This document shows positions 1 through 8,011 of a stretch of 64,000 nt of DNA, piece after piece. The stretch lies in contig JBDNFI010000011.1 of the NCBI GenBank assembly GCA_041689935.1, positions 21,640-85,639 on the forward strand, read 5' to 3'. The DNA comes from CAXBDP01 sp041689935. Its GTDB lineage: Bacteria; Bacteroidota; Bacteroidia; Cytophagales; Cyclobacteriaceae. A program made the position numbers and the translations under genes. Below the pieces are notes generated by a model. It did no database searches. It had not been told where the DNA came from and saw only the letters and a program-made list of their open reading frames with translations. How positions within the stretch are numbered: the first letter of the stretch is position 1; every line of letters starts with the position of its first letter.

Positions 1-948
1 TTCACTCAAGTATTTCAATCGCTCATTTTTGATCTTTTTATCACTTTCCTGTTCCCTGATTTTGTTCACATGCTCATTCAAGGTCTTTTGTCTGGATGCA
101 AGTAATTTCTCAAACTGGATTAATTTCGCCTTGCTCTTTTCAACAATCGCTTCTGCTTGAGCAATTTCGGCAGTGAAAGCTACTCGTATATTTTCCTCGT
201 TTGCCACTTGTTGTGACAATGCTTTTTCGCTTTTTCTAAAATCTTCGCTTTGCTTCAAGCCCAGACTTATGCTGTATTGCTTGTAGCTGGTTTTTAGCTC
301 ATAATATTTTTCGGTCTGCTTTGCTTGCCGCTCAAGCGATTTCATATTTTTATTGATCTCATAAAGCAAGTCCTCCACGCGATTCAAATCACCTTCTGTG
401 TCTTCTAATCGACGTAGAGTATCTCTTTTTCGCTTTTTGAACTTGGAAATGCCAGCAGCTTCTTCGAACAGATGTCTACGTGAATTATCTTTGTCATTTA
501 ATATATCGTCCACCATTTTCAGCTCTATAATGCTATAGCTGTTGGAGGAGATACCTGTATCCATAAATAGATCTGTGATATCTTTTAGCCTGCAAGTCAC
601 CCCATTTAATTGATATTCGCTTTCACCCGATCGATAATACCGGCGTGTCACGGTCACACTTGTATATTCGGTTGGAAGCAGATTTTTAGTATTGGAAAAT
701 GTAAGTGAAACCTCCGCCAATTGTGTAGGCTTACGATTTTTAGTGCCATTAAAAATGACATTTTCCATTTTATCGCTTCTGAGCATACGAGTTTTCTGCT
801 CGCCAAGTACCCATCTGATAGCATCTACCACATTAGACTTGCCGCACCCATTTGGGCCGACGATGCCCGTTACTCCCTCGTCAAAGTTAATAACCACGCG
901 ATCGCCGAAGCTTTTAAATCCTTTTATCTCCAGACGAGTTAATAACAT
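1..948 (-). CDS. smc: Chromosome segregation ATPase SMC, N-terminal part (runs off the window start)
   Basis: The reverse strand from an ATG at 948 encodes the N-terminal 316 residues of a condensin-type SMC protein, which organises and segregates the nucleoid. The start reads MLLTRLEIKGFKSFGDR, followed by a Walker A loop (GPNGCGKS, residues 31-38), the RWVLGEQ segment typical of SMC heads and a conserved FEEAAGISKFKKRK stretch near residue 160. After that the sequence becomes the charged heptad-rich start of the first coiled coil. The open frame has no stop before the window edge, so the hinge, second coil and C-terminal head lie outside. It is divergent from the gene at 1005. Family assignment is secure. 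Confidence 0.96.
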   Translation of the reverse strand, partial: MLLTRLEIKGFKSFGDRVVINFDEGVTGIVGPNGCGKSNVVDAIRWVLGEQKTRMLRSDKMENVIFNGTKNRKPTQLAEVSLTFSNTKNLLPTEYTSVTVTRRYYRSGESEYQLNGVTCRLKDITDLFMDTGISSNSYSIIELKMVDDILNDKDNSRRHLFEEAAGISKFKKRKRDTLRRLEDTEGDLNRVEDLLYEINKNMKSLERQAKQTEKYYELKTSYKQYSISLGLKQSEDFRKSEKALSQQVANEENIRVAFTAEIAQAEAIVEKSKAKLIQFEKLLASRQKTLNEHVNKIREQESDKKIKNERLKYLSE

Positions 949-971
949 ATCAATTGTCTATTTAATAAGCA

Positions 972-998
972 CAAAATTAAATTTAATTCATAAATTTG
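972..998. promoter_or_regulatory. Divergent promoter region between smc and the 1005 gene
   Basis: Two Bacteroidota-style -7 words (TAnnTTTG) lie in the 56-bp divergent gap. TAATTTTG reads toward smc (979 to 972) and TAAATTTG reads toward the rightward gene (991-998), only 6 bp before its ATG. No good TTTG -33 element is found at the usual 19-nt spacing for either, so this is tentative. Confidence 0.3.
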
Positions 999-1004
999 GT
1001 CTAT

Positions 1005-1532
1005 ATGGAAAGTTTAAAAGAATTTCTGCCAATTTTACTGGCTCTGCTATATTTTTTGGTTTCTGGCTTAGCTTCAAGAAAGAAGAAAAATAAAACTACT
1101 CGTAAGCAAAATTCCATTCCTGATAAAAACACACCCGAAGTTAATACACCAAGTGAAAAACCGTTGACTTTTGAAGATTTATTACGTCAAATTTCTGGTG
1201 AAACGAAGGAAAAACGTAAGGAGGAGGAAGAAGTGACCGCTACAGTGGAGGAGATCGAAGAGGACGTGTACGAAACATTATATGATCAAGATGAGGAAAC
1301 AAAATATCCTGCTAACAATAAGGTAGATGTTCCTCATCAAAAGTACTCCATGCTCAACGATCGCGTGCAGATAGAAGAAGAAATTGAAGGAGGGAAAATT
1401 TTAGAAGTAGTTGACTTAGCCGACGAAAAAAGGGAGTCATCGTCATCTAAGATAAAAGAGCTACTCAACACCCGAGAAGGAGCTAGAGATGCCATTATCC
1501 TCTCAGAAATTATAAGGCCGAAGTATTTTTAG
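1005..1532 (+). CDS. Membrane-anchored acidic protein of unknown function
   Basis: This 175-residue protein begins with one hydrophobic segment (about residues 7-20, FLPILLALLYFLVSGLA) followed by a basic patch (RKKKNK), so the N-terminus is probably in the membrane with a cytoplasmic tail. The tail is rich in Glu, Asp and Lys and likely disordered. It ends in an ordered-looking segment, REGARDAIILSEIIRPKYF, which resembles the conserved C-terminus of short Bacteroidota proteins I recall only as hypothetical. An in-frame TTG lies at 996, but I prefer the ATG at 1005. It is divergent from smc, and no function can be assigned. Confidence 0.75.
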   Translation: MESLKEFLPILLALLYFLVSGLASRKKKNKTTRKQNSIPDKNTPEVNTPSEKPLTFEDLLRQISGETKEKRKEEEEVTATVEEIEEDVYETLYDQDEETKYPANNKVDVPHQKYSMLNDRVQIEEEIEGGKILEVVDLADEKRESSSSKIKELLNTREGARDAIILSEIIRPKYF

Positions 1533-1645
1533 TAATAAAAGGTAATTTTTCAAAAAGAACTAATCGGATTTTAAAGAAATAAAATTGTCTTTACTGATGG
1601 AAAAATATCTACTTATATCGATTTAATTCTTGAATACTCCTTATC

Positions 1646-3760
1646 TCAGAAATTGATGATAGCTCCAAAATAAACGGTACGTTGCTGAAAGAGCGAATTA
1701 CTTCGTTCTGTATAATCGAAATTATAGGTATAGTCTCTAATATTTTCTCTGTTTAATATATTGCTAAGAGTACCAAAAGCAATGATATTTAATTTCTCAG
1801 AAACAGGGATTAATCTATTCAAACTGATGTCTATAATTCCATAATATGGGAGCCTTTCTTGGTCTTGAAGGGAATTAAACTCAGGTCTGAAAACATGTAG
1901 TTCCTGCTCAAACTCAGCAGAGGATATAGCACGGTAGTAATTCCCTTGTCGGAATGAGAAATTAGAATTAAACGTCCAAGAGGCCTTAATTTTCCACTCT
2001 AAGTTTCCTCTTATGAAATAGTTAAGATGAAAGGCATTTGGAAATTCAATTCCATCCAAATTGGTAGAAGTGCCATCAATAAGGCTATACGAAATTTGTC
2101 CTCTTAGTTTATTGATAATATTGCCTTCAATAAATAGTTCTAGTCCTACCAAATTATTTTTTAAGTTATTTACCGTTGCTTTTTTGGCAAACACGGAAGC
2201 TGTCATAGTAAGACTATTATTTTTCTTAAATGAGTAATCGAGAGACAACTGCTCACTTTCATTTAAAATCGTCCCTCCTTCCATCCCAAAGCCATATTTG
2301 TGATAATTTCCAATGGCCAGGGTAAGAGAACTGTTTGAGTTTAGAATAAATTTAGAGCTCAACTGGCTACTTAAGAAGTTTTGTTGGTTATCAATAGCTA
2401 AATTTCGTCTTACTCCACCACCAATTACCCATTGATCGTTCAAAAAATAGGTGAGGTAGGTATAAAATTCTGGCCGTATCAAATCACTGGTGACATTCAC
2501 TGCAGCAGTGGGAAAGCCAGGCCCTTGGGCGTAATCGATTGTATAAGACGTTCCATCAAAATGTTGCTGTCGATAGTCATAAGCAAAACCTGATTTTACC
2601 CGAAATTTTCCGAGAAGTACCTGATAATTTAATGAGCCAAAACCATCGAAGTTGTTGAGCTCAATATCCGTATCCGCATAAGTAAAATTAGTATTTGAAA
2701 AGCTTACATTACTGTTAAAAGTAAATTCGTGGTTATTATGCATTCGTCTCAGATTAGTTATGGTAAAATTTCTCTTTTTACGCTGTTCAAGTAGCGTACT
2801 TAGGGTTGGTAATTGAAAATTGAAATCATATCCTTCCGACAACGAATAATTAAAAACTTTTAGAATGGTTTTATCATTTAGTACGTTGAGATAGCTGATT
2901 CCTATATCAATGGAATTAAAAGCCTCTGTATCTTGTAGGGCATTAGTATTTATTTCTTTAATAAGTGCCGAAGGTTGAAAATTTGTAAAAGCCGTAAATG
3001 ACTGTTTTTTATTTAAAGGCTGGCTGATAAAAAAGCCAAAACTGGCTAGCGATATAGTGGCATTTTTTACCGTTTCCTCAGGTATTTCCTCGGTGGTTTT
3101 TATAGCAACAAGTCCAGAAGTAGTGTTCCCATATTCAAGCGGGGGGTTACCCGGAAACACTAATAATTCATCCACCATAGCAGTATTAAAAATACCAAAA
3201 GTACCTATGCCATTAAGCTGTGAGAATCTGACAAAATCGTACAAAGGCACGTTGTTTAGAAACATCCCCGTCTCCTCAGGACTACTTCCTCTAAAACTAA
3301 TATTGGCTGATTCATCTAATGTTGTACTGGATGGAAGTGAGTTAATAGCTAATAGCGGGTCGGCTTTAGCACTAGGATTTAGATATATGTCCAGTCGACC
3401 TAATTTCTTGTAAGCAAACTCTTCTGCCACGAGCTTCTCTGCTGTAATGACCACTTCATTTATACTCGTAGACGCAGCATGTAATTTTATTTCAAGGTTC
3501 AATTGCCCCATGTAGGGAAAAGATAGCGCATCATATCCTATGTAAGAAATGATGAGCGTGTCACCAGAGGTCAATCCCGATAGAATGAATATGCCATCTG
3601 CATCTGTACTGGTACTTATCTGCCAATTGCTCTTAACGTAGACATTTGCACCTACTAAGGGCTCAGAATTAGCATTGTCTACCACCTTCCCTGTAGTGAA
3701 TTCCTGTGCCGTAGACACTTTGGAAAGTAGCAAAAGGAGAATGATGACCAGAAAGCGCAT
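1646..3760 (-). CDS. TonB-dependent receptor with carboxypeptidase-regulatory-like N-terminal domain
   Basis: An outer-membrane receptor of 704 residues. It starts with a signal peptide (MRFLVIILLLLLSKVSTAQ), continues with a CarboxypepD_reg-like beta-sandwich (about residues 20-95, with GKVVDNANSEPLVGANVYV), then a plug-like domain (VITAEK ... MFLNNVPLYD), and ends as a long beta-barrel with aromatic residues near the C-terminus (YFGAIINF). The frame is open to 3817, but the ATG at 3760 begins exactly at the signal peptide and lies 1 bp after the stop of the TPR gene, so I chose it. The substrate is not evident. It is probably co-transcribed with the TPR gene at 3762. Confidence 0.88.
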   Translation of the reverse strand: MRFLVIILLLLLSKVSTAQEFTTGKVVDNANSEPLVGANVYVKSNWQISTSTDADGIFILSGLTSGDTLIISYIGYDALSFPYMGQLNLEIKLHAASTSINEVVITAEKLVAEEFAYKKLGRLDIYLNPSAKADPLLAINSLPSSTTLDESANISFRGSSPEETGMFLNNVPLYDFVRFSQLNGIGTFGIFNTAMVDELLVFPGNPPLEYGNTTSGLVAIKTTEEIPEETVKNATISLASFGFFISQPLNKKQSFTAFTNFQPSALIKEINTNALQDTEAFNSIDIGISYLNVLNDKTILKVFNYSLSEGYDFNFQLPTLSTLLEQRKKRNFTITNLRRMHNNHEFTFNSNVSFSNTNFTYADTDIELNNFDGFGSLNYQVLLGKFRVKSGFAYDYRQQHFDGTSYTIDYAQGPGFPTAAVNVTSDLIRPEFYTYLTYFLNDQWVIGGGVRRNLAIDNQQNFLSSQLSSKFILNSNSSLTLAIGNYHKYGFGMEGGTILNESEQLSLDYSFKKNNSLTMTASVFAKKATVNNLKNNLVGLELFIEGNIINKLRGQISYSLIDGTSTNLDGIEFPNAFHLNYFIRGNLEWKIKASWTFNSNFSFRQGNYYRAISSAEFEQELHVFRPEFNSLQDQERLPYYGIIDISLNRLIPVSEKLNIIAFGTLSNILNRENIRDYTYNFDYTERSNSLFQQRTVYFGAIINF

Positions 3761-3761
3761 T

Positions 3762-4490
3762 TTACTTGTTGATTGCAGGAAGTAATGAATACTTAACCCA
3801 TCCGAAGTTTGGCTCAACCTCTAATGCCTTTTCATACACTTTCTTAGCCATATCTTTTTGATTGTTAGTCGCGTAAGCTTGACCTAACCAAGCTAGAGCA
3901 TCGAGATATCTCCAGTTTGAAGCTTTTTGAACATCACTTGCTTCATACAGCTTCACCGCTTTTTCGAAAGATTCAAGGGCTACCTTAGCATCACCTCCCC
4001 ACATTTCAGGTGTGAATAGTTTTGATACGCCGTATACCTGCCACACAAGTGGGGAAGATGAATCTAATTTGGTAGCCTCTTCAATATTCGAACTACTCGT
4101 TCCGCCTAAAAACATTCCTTTATAAGAGCTGTAGGCCATTTCCCAACCATATATTGCTGTCAGAATAGCTTTGGCATTTGCGGTTTGGTGGTTGGCATCC
4201 ACAAGTTGCTCGATGTTACTTTTAGCTTTTTTAAAGTGATCATCGAAGAGGTCTTCGTCTTGATCAGCCATAGTAGCACCGAGTAAACCGTGTTGAGCAA
4301 GCAATAAATTGTAAAGGTTCTTATTGGTTTTGGACTTGTCGAAGGTACTCTGTTCTGTATTTACCAGCTGTTTCCAAAGGCTTTTGTTATTAGTGATATA
4401 AGCCTGATAGGCCATTTTATCTGCCTCTGATTGAGCAAATACGATGGAAGAAAAGAAGAAAACCAGCAATGTCAATTTTAGCTTTTTCAT
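3762..4490 (-). CDS. Secreted TPR-repeat protein
   Basis: 242 residues with a clear signal peptide (MKKLKLTLLVFFFSSIVFA, then Q), so it is likely periplasmic. The mature part is helical, and the last 60 residues show TPR-like repeats (ALAWLGQAYATNNQKDMAK and a KKVYEKALEVEPNFGWVKY repeat). TPR domains mediate protein contacts. The gene is directly upstream of the receptor gene at 1646-3760 with a 1-bp gap, so the pair very likely forms one transcript and may act together. The partner or substrate is unknown. Confidence 0.82.
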   Translation of the reverse strand: MKKLKLTLLVFFFSSIVFAQSEADKMAYQAYITNNKSLWKQLVNTEQSTFDKSKTNKNLYNLLLAQHGLLGATMADQDEDLFDDHFKKAKSNIEQLVDANHQTANAKAILTAIYGWEMAYSSYKGMFLGGTSSSNIEEATKLDSSSPLVWQVYGVSKLFTPEMWGGDAKVALESFEKAVKLYEASDVQKASNWRYLDALAWLGQAYATNNQKDMAKKVYEKALEVEPNFGWVKYSLLPAINK

Positions 4491-4550
4491 AGTTTTAGTG
4501 TTAACTTTTTTTTAAAGTAGTTCATTTTATAAACCATAAATACAAAAAAA

Positions 4551-4841
4551 TTATGGTTTTAGATATTGTTGAATTTGGTTAACGTAGTTTTCAAATGCCT
4601 CAACTCCATTTTTGGTTATTTTACAAGTAGTCAATGGTTTTTTTCCTCTAAATGATTTTACTACTTCTATATATCCTGCAGTTGATAATTTATCCACTTG
4701 TACACTTAAGTTCCCAGCTGATGCGCCTGTTTTTTCCTTGATATACACGAACTCAGCAGACTCTACACTTATCAAAAGCGACATAATTGACAGTCTAAGC
4801 TGAGAGTGTATAAGTGGATCTAAATTATTAAAATCACTCAT
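4551..4841 (-). CDS. Winged-helix transcriptional regulator (MarR/ArsR-like, HTH_34 type)
   Basis: A 96-residue compact winged-helix protein. The pattern LDPLIHSQLRLSIMSLL, then KEKTGASAGNLSVQVDKL (recognition helix), then GYIEVVKSFRGKKPLTT (wing) and KNGVEAFENYVNQI matches the small PF13601-type regulators common in Bacteroidota. It lies 6 bp after the membrane-protein gene at 4848, which is a recurring pairing in this phylum, and upstream of the TPR/receptor genes. It probably regulates its own operon. No ligand-binding domain is present. Confidence 0.86.
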   Translation of the reverse strand: MSDFNNLDPLIHSQLRLSIMSLLISVESAEFVYIKEKTGASAGNLSVQVDKLSTAGYIEVVKSFRGKKPLTTCKITKNGVEAFENYVNQIQQYLKP

Positions 4842-4847
4842 ATTCGA

Positions 4848-5411
4848 TTACGCCTTTTTCAATAGGTAACCTGGAATCAAATAACCTATAAATGTGGCCA
4901 ACCCTGATATGAGCGGTGCATAACTATAGTCTACAGCTAAAATGAGGGCGGAAAATATCCAAAATGAACTGCCGCCATAAATGAGCGGTTTGAATTTCAA
5001 GATTAATCCCGTAATAAACGTACACATTCCAGCCATAATCAAGATTAATACGGTAATTGAGCCAGCAAACTGGCCTGAAAACACGATTATTAGATAGCTA
5101 AATAAGAAGGATAACCACACCCACATAACGAGGTTTTCCCCATAGGTTTTTACTCTAGCTTCCTTTGATTTTTTGAAGCCGTGGATCATACTAATAATCC
5201 ATGCCGGAATGGTAATTAACCAAATGATATAAGGATACTCGTAGGAAGTAAATTGATCTAAGAAATAATGACCAAAATTACCAAACACTACAACCCAACC
5301 CCACAGTAAGACATAGAAGCTGTTGCTTTTAATATTTCCCTTCGTGGTCTGGATCATTTGGGTGATGATTTGCAAACTTTCTTGAGTGGTAAGTAATTCT
5401 TGCTGTTTCAT
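4848..5411 (-). CDS. Multi-spanning inner-membrane protein of unknown function
   Basis: 187 residues with about five hydrophobic segments (near residues 30-45, 60-80, 95-110, 115-140 and 148-180) separated by short charged loops. The N-terminal 25 residues are polar (QQELLTTQESLQIITQMIQ) and likely cytoplasmic. It is the first gene of a leftward run with the winged-helix regulator immediately after it, suggesting the regulator controls it. I do not recognise a catalytic motif. Confidence 0.75.
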   Translation of the reverse strand: MKQQELLTTQESLQIITQMIQTTKGNIKSNSFYVLLWGWVVVFGNFGHYFLDQFTSYEYPYIIWLITIPAWIISMIHGFKKSKEARVKTYGENLVMWVWLSFLFSYLIIVFSGQFAGSITVLILIMAGMCTFITGLILKFKPLIYGGSSFWIFSALILAVDYSYAPLISGLATFIGYLIPGYLLKKA

Positions 5412-5633
5412 GATTCAAATGTAAAGCAGTTTAAAATATAAACCAAAAATAATTTTTGAAGTATTTTATAACTAACTTTATATCATGTTTTTAAGCAAAA
5501 TAAAAAATCTCTACTGACAGGATAGTTCAGACATTCTCTAAATGTGGAGCGTGTACCTTAGCATTTGGTTAACAAATTTCGAAAAAAGCACATTAGGATA
5601 CGAAAGAATTGTTTTAGTAAATCCTGTTTGTAG

Positions 5634-5750
5634 TTAAGGCGTAGGAATCATTTCAGGTTGATTGCGACCTGGTGTAACATCCTCCTTTTTGATGCAGCTT
5701 GTCCCTATAAAGAGACCAATCATCAATATTATAAATAAAGCTTTTTTCAT
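5634..5750 (-). CDS. Tiny lipoprotein (38 residues)
   Basis: A short reading frame on the reverse strand starts at 5750 (MKKALFIILMIGLFIGTSC) and ends at 5634 with EMIPTP. It has a basic N-terminus, a hydrophobic core and a lipobox-like LFIGTSC with Cys19, followed by a charged, Pro-rich tail of 19 residues, so the product would be a lipid-anchored peptide. A purine-rich GGGAGGTAAT just before the ATG would be a strong ribosome binding site and coincides with one copy of the dispersed GCGGGAGG word. Such short lipoproteins are common but usually unannotated. Function is unknown. Confidence 0.55.
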   Translation of the reverse strand: MKKALFIILMIGLFIGTSCIKKEDVTPGRNQPEMIPTP

Positions 5751-5865
5751 ATTACCTCCCGCCTTTTTTTAATAACTCCTCGCTCAATTAAATAAAACTC
5801 CGAATGAAAAATTTACGTCATTTACTATGAAACCTAAACCAATCTACGGATTGATTTATAAAATA

Positions 5866-5896
5866 AGAAAAAAGCCAGCTAAAAAATTAGCTGACT
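5866..5896 (-). terminator. Intrinsic terminator of the M56 peptidase gene
   Basis: CAGCTAA (5876-5882) pairs with TTAGCTG (5887-5893), and on the reverse strand the stem is followed by a run of T (complement of the A-rich stretch at 5866-5873). It sits about 20 bp beyond the stop of the gene at 5918. Confidence 0.65.
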
Positions 5897-5917
5897 TCTA
5901 ATACATTTTAAGGAAAA

Positions 5918-7483
5918 TTATAATTTAAAAGTAATCGGCAATCTCATTCTCACTTTTACTGCAGCACCTTTTTGCATTCCTGGCTTCCAATTTGGAGCGT
6001 TTTCTATTACCCTAATTGCTTCTCGATCAATATCCTCAGACAATCCTTTGATTACTTCTACATTACCTATAGAGCCATCTGTATCTATGATGAACACAAC
6101 AAATACTTTACCTTCAACACCCTGACTACTAGCGTATTGTGGGTATTCAATATTGGTGCCTACAAAACTGTAGAAAGACGCTAACCCACCTTCTGGTTCG
6201 GGTTGCACCTCCAAAGCGAATGCATCATAGACTCCATCGCTATTCATTTTTGCTCTTGGAGTCACAGGTACTTCAATGTCGTTAGGCAAATCAGCAGAGG
6301 TAGGCAATTCACCGAGTTCGTTGATTTCATAATCCCTCTCTTCAATAATTTCAACTTCTTGTATATCTGTTATCTGAAATGAGTTAGGATTTTGACGAAG
6401 CCTTTCTACAAAAGAAGTCGCCATTGAGGTTTTTTCTTTGGTGTCAAGGTTACTTCCTACAATTAGATATTTTCCCGCCTTGGCTTCCATAGTGCCATTT
6501 TTGAAATTCATGAAATCCTTTGCCGATAGATCTGGCGCAGCCGACACATTTATATTAAAATCACCGGTAGGTACTTTAATCGTCGAGTTGGTATCAACTG
6601 CTACTATTTGATCCATCTCTGTTACTCGTTCGCATGAGAATACTGTAACCATAAAGGCTACTAATGGCATTACCAAAACTATTCTCCAAGCTTTGTACTT
6701 CTTTTTGGGTAGTTGCATCATTTTAATTCTTTTGAGGGTTTTAATTTGAGAAAAATGCCGTGCAAAGCCAATTGAGAAATTCCGGAGCGCCATTTTGGCA
6801 AGCAATTGAGAATATGTGCTAATATCCCCATCCTGAGTAGCACTATCATCAGCCAGGTACTCATGTACTTCCTCGATTCTCTGAGAGTACATGTAGATAA
6901 GTGGATGGAACCAAAAAAGAACTTTCAGGAACTCCACCAAAAGTAAATCATATGTATGCCCTTGTTTAGAATGAGCCAATTCGTGACCTAAGATTCTATT
7001 CTTATCTGCTTCATCCATCTGCACAGAGTTATCAAAAAAGATATACTCCATATATGAAAAGGTGGGCAACTGACCATTTGTATCTATTACCCATGCACCT
7101 TTATGGTATTTGAGTCTTCTATCTTTGTCATAGAGTAATTGCCGGATAGAAACCCACCTACAGGTAAGGTTAATCCCCATTATTAGAAATCCGATTAAAT
7201 ATACTCCCAAAAGTGCAGTGACGTAGGGATTCAGGAAGGGAGAAGCTTGTTCAGCATAAACGACCACCTCACTGAGCGTTCTGGTCGTGCTCAATAGAAT
7301 GGGTAATTCTCCACCTGATTGCCAGACTGGAATCTCCACAATCGGTATGATAAAGGACAATAATAAAGATCCTAATAAATAAATCCGATTTTGTAAAAAA
7401 CTATTATGTCTGGATAAAATACAAATGTAAAAAAGATATAAAACAACCAGACAGATAGTGGCGCTAAATAAAAAAGCTACCAT
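5918..7483 (-). CDS. M56-family (BlaR1/MecR1-like) membrane metallopeptidase with TonB C-terminal domain
   Basis: 521 residues. The N-terminal half has hydrophobic helices (about residues 2-22, 33-50 and 88-106), then the zinc peptidase signature HELAH (167-171) with a further likely ligand in EEVHEYLAD, and a transmembrane segment near 268-285. Instead of the penicillin-sensor domain of classical BlaR1, the C-terminal part ends in a TonB-like domain (about 430-521; GKVFVVFIIDTDGSIGNVEV ... WKPGMQ). In BlaR1 systems the metallopeptidase domain leads to cleavage of the BlaI repressor on signal sensing. Here the periplasmic input is unknown. It lies downstream of the BlaI-type gene, with a hairpin between them. 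Confidence 0.9.
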   Translation of the reverse strand: MVAFLFSATICLVVLYLFYICILSRHNSFLQNRIYLLGSLLLSFIIPIVEIPVWQSGGELPILLSTTRTLSEVVVYAEQASPFLNPYVTALLGVYLIGFLIMGINLTCRWVSIRQLLYDKDRRLKYHKGAWVIDTNGQLPTFSYMEYIFFDNSVQMDEADKNRILGHELAHSKQGHTYDLLLVEFLKVLFWFHPLIYMYSQRIEEVHEYLADDSATQDGDISTYSQLLAKMALRNFSIGFARHFSQIKTLKRIKMMQLPKKKYKAWRIVLVMPLVAFMVTVFSCERVTEMDQIVAVDTNSTIKVPTGDFNINVSAAPDLSAKDFMNFKNGTMEAKAGKYLIVGSNLDTKEKTSMATSFVERLRQNPNSFQITDIQEVEIIEERDYEINELGELPTSADLPNDIEVPVTPRAKMNSDGVYDAFALEVQPEPEGGLASFYSFVGTNIEYPQYASSQGVEGKVFVVFIIDTDGSIGNVEVIKGLSEDIDREAIRVIENAPNWKPGMQKGAAVKVRMRLPITFKL

Positions 7484-7515
7484 AATCTTAAATTAAAGGT
7501 GTTAAAAAATTGATA

Positions 7516-7537
7516 AAAGCTGCTTAGAGCAGCCTTT
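7516..7537 (-). terminator. Hairpin between the BlaI-type and M56 genes (possible attenuator)
   Basis: GCTGCT (7519-7524) and AGCAGC (7528-7533) form a 6-bp stem with a 3-base loop. On the reverse strand it is followed by a T-rich stretch. Its position inside the 72-bp gap of a two-gene operon suggests partial termination, lowering peptidase relative to repressor expression. Confidence 0.45.
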
Positions 7538-7555
7538 GCAAAGGTCTATCTCTAC

Positions 7556-7918
7556 TTAATCAATGTCCTTTTTGACAATCTTCATAAGCTGATCAATTTC
7601 TTTCACATCCATGTTTTCATCTTTAGCAAAGAAAGAAACTAGGCTCGAAAATGATCCTTCGAAATATCCTGTAATAAATCTTTTCAAATAGAAAGATTTG
7701 TACGCATCCCTATCAATGATTGGATAGTACTCGTATGTTTTACCATAGGCTTTATAATCTACGAAACCCTTTTGCACCAAAATTCTGATGATGGTAGAAA
7801 CCGTATTGTAGGCTGGCTTAGGTTCTATAAACCTTTCCAAAATGTCCTTCACAAAACCTTTTTCAACATCCCATAAATGTTGCATTACTTGCTCTTCTGC
7901 TCTTGTTAGTACTCTCAT
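7556..7918 (-). CDS. BlaI/MecI/CopY-family transcriptional repressor
   Basis: 120 residues. The N-terminal 70 residues form the typical winged helix of the family (LTRAEEQVMQHLWDVEKGFV, then KPAYNTVSTIIRILVQKGFV and YGKTYEYYPII), and the C-terminal helices (FAKDENMDVKEIDQLMKIV) would dimerise it. Family members are repressors cleaved by M56 peptidases. The M56 gene directly downstream, and a perfect palindrome over its own -33 element, support an autoregulated two-gene switch. The inducing signal is not visible, and no beta-lactamase gene is nearby. Confidence 0.92.
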   Translation of the reverse strand: MRVLTRAEEQVMQHLWDVEKGFVKDILERFIEPKPAYNTVSTIIRILVQKGFVDYKAYGKTYEYYPIIDRDAYKSFYLKRFITGYFEGSFSSLVSFFAKDENMDVKEIDQLMKIVKKDID

Positions 7919-7946
7919 GATTTTTGTTGACTTATTTATTAATACC

Positions 7947-7977
7947 CAAATATAAAACTATCCGATTAGTTTGCAAA
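7947..7977 (-). promoter_or_regulatory. Bacteroidota-type promoter of the BlaI-M56 operon
   Basis: On the reverse strand a -33 TTTG (7977-7974), exactly 19 nt of spacer and a -7 TATATTTG (7954-7947) match the Bacteroidota consensus TTTG-N19-TAnnTTTG. The predicted start is about 20-25 nt before the ATG at 7918. Confidence 0.65.
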
Positions 7978-7982
7978 CTAAT
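7965..7982. promoter_or_regulatory. Perfect 18-bp palindrome, candidate operator of the BlaI-type repressor
   Basis: ATTAGTTTGCAAACTAAT is its own reverse complement over all 18 bases and covers the -33 TTTG of the promoter. BlaI-family dimers bind dyads in their own promoters, so repression by occluding -33 recognition is the simple reading. Confidence 0.7.
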
Positions 7983-8011
7983 TTGACTGTATTTTAAAAA
8001 AAACGAGAAAT

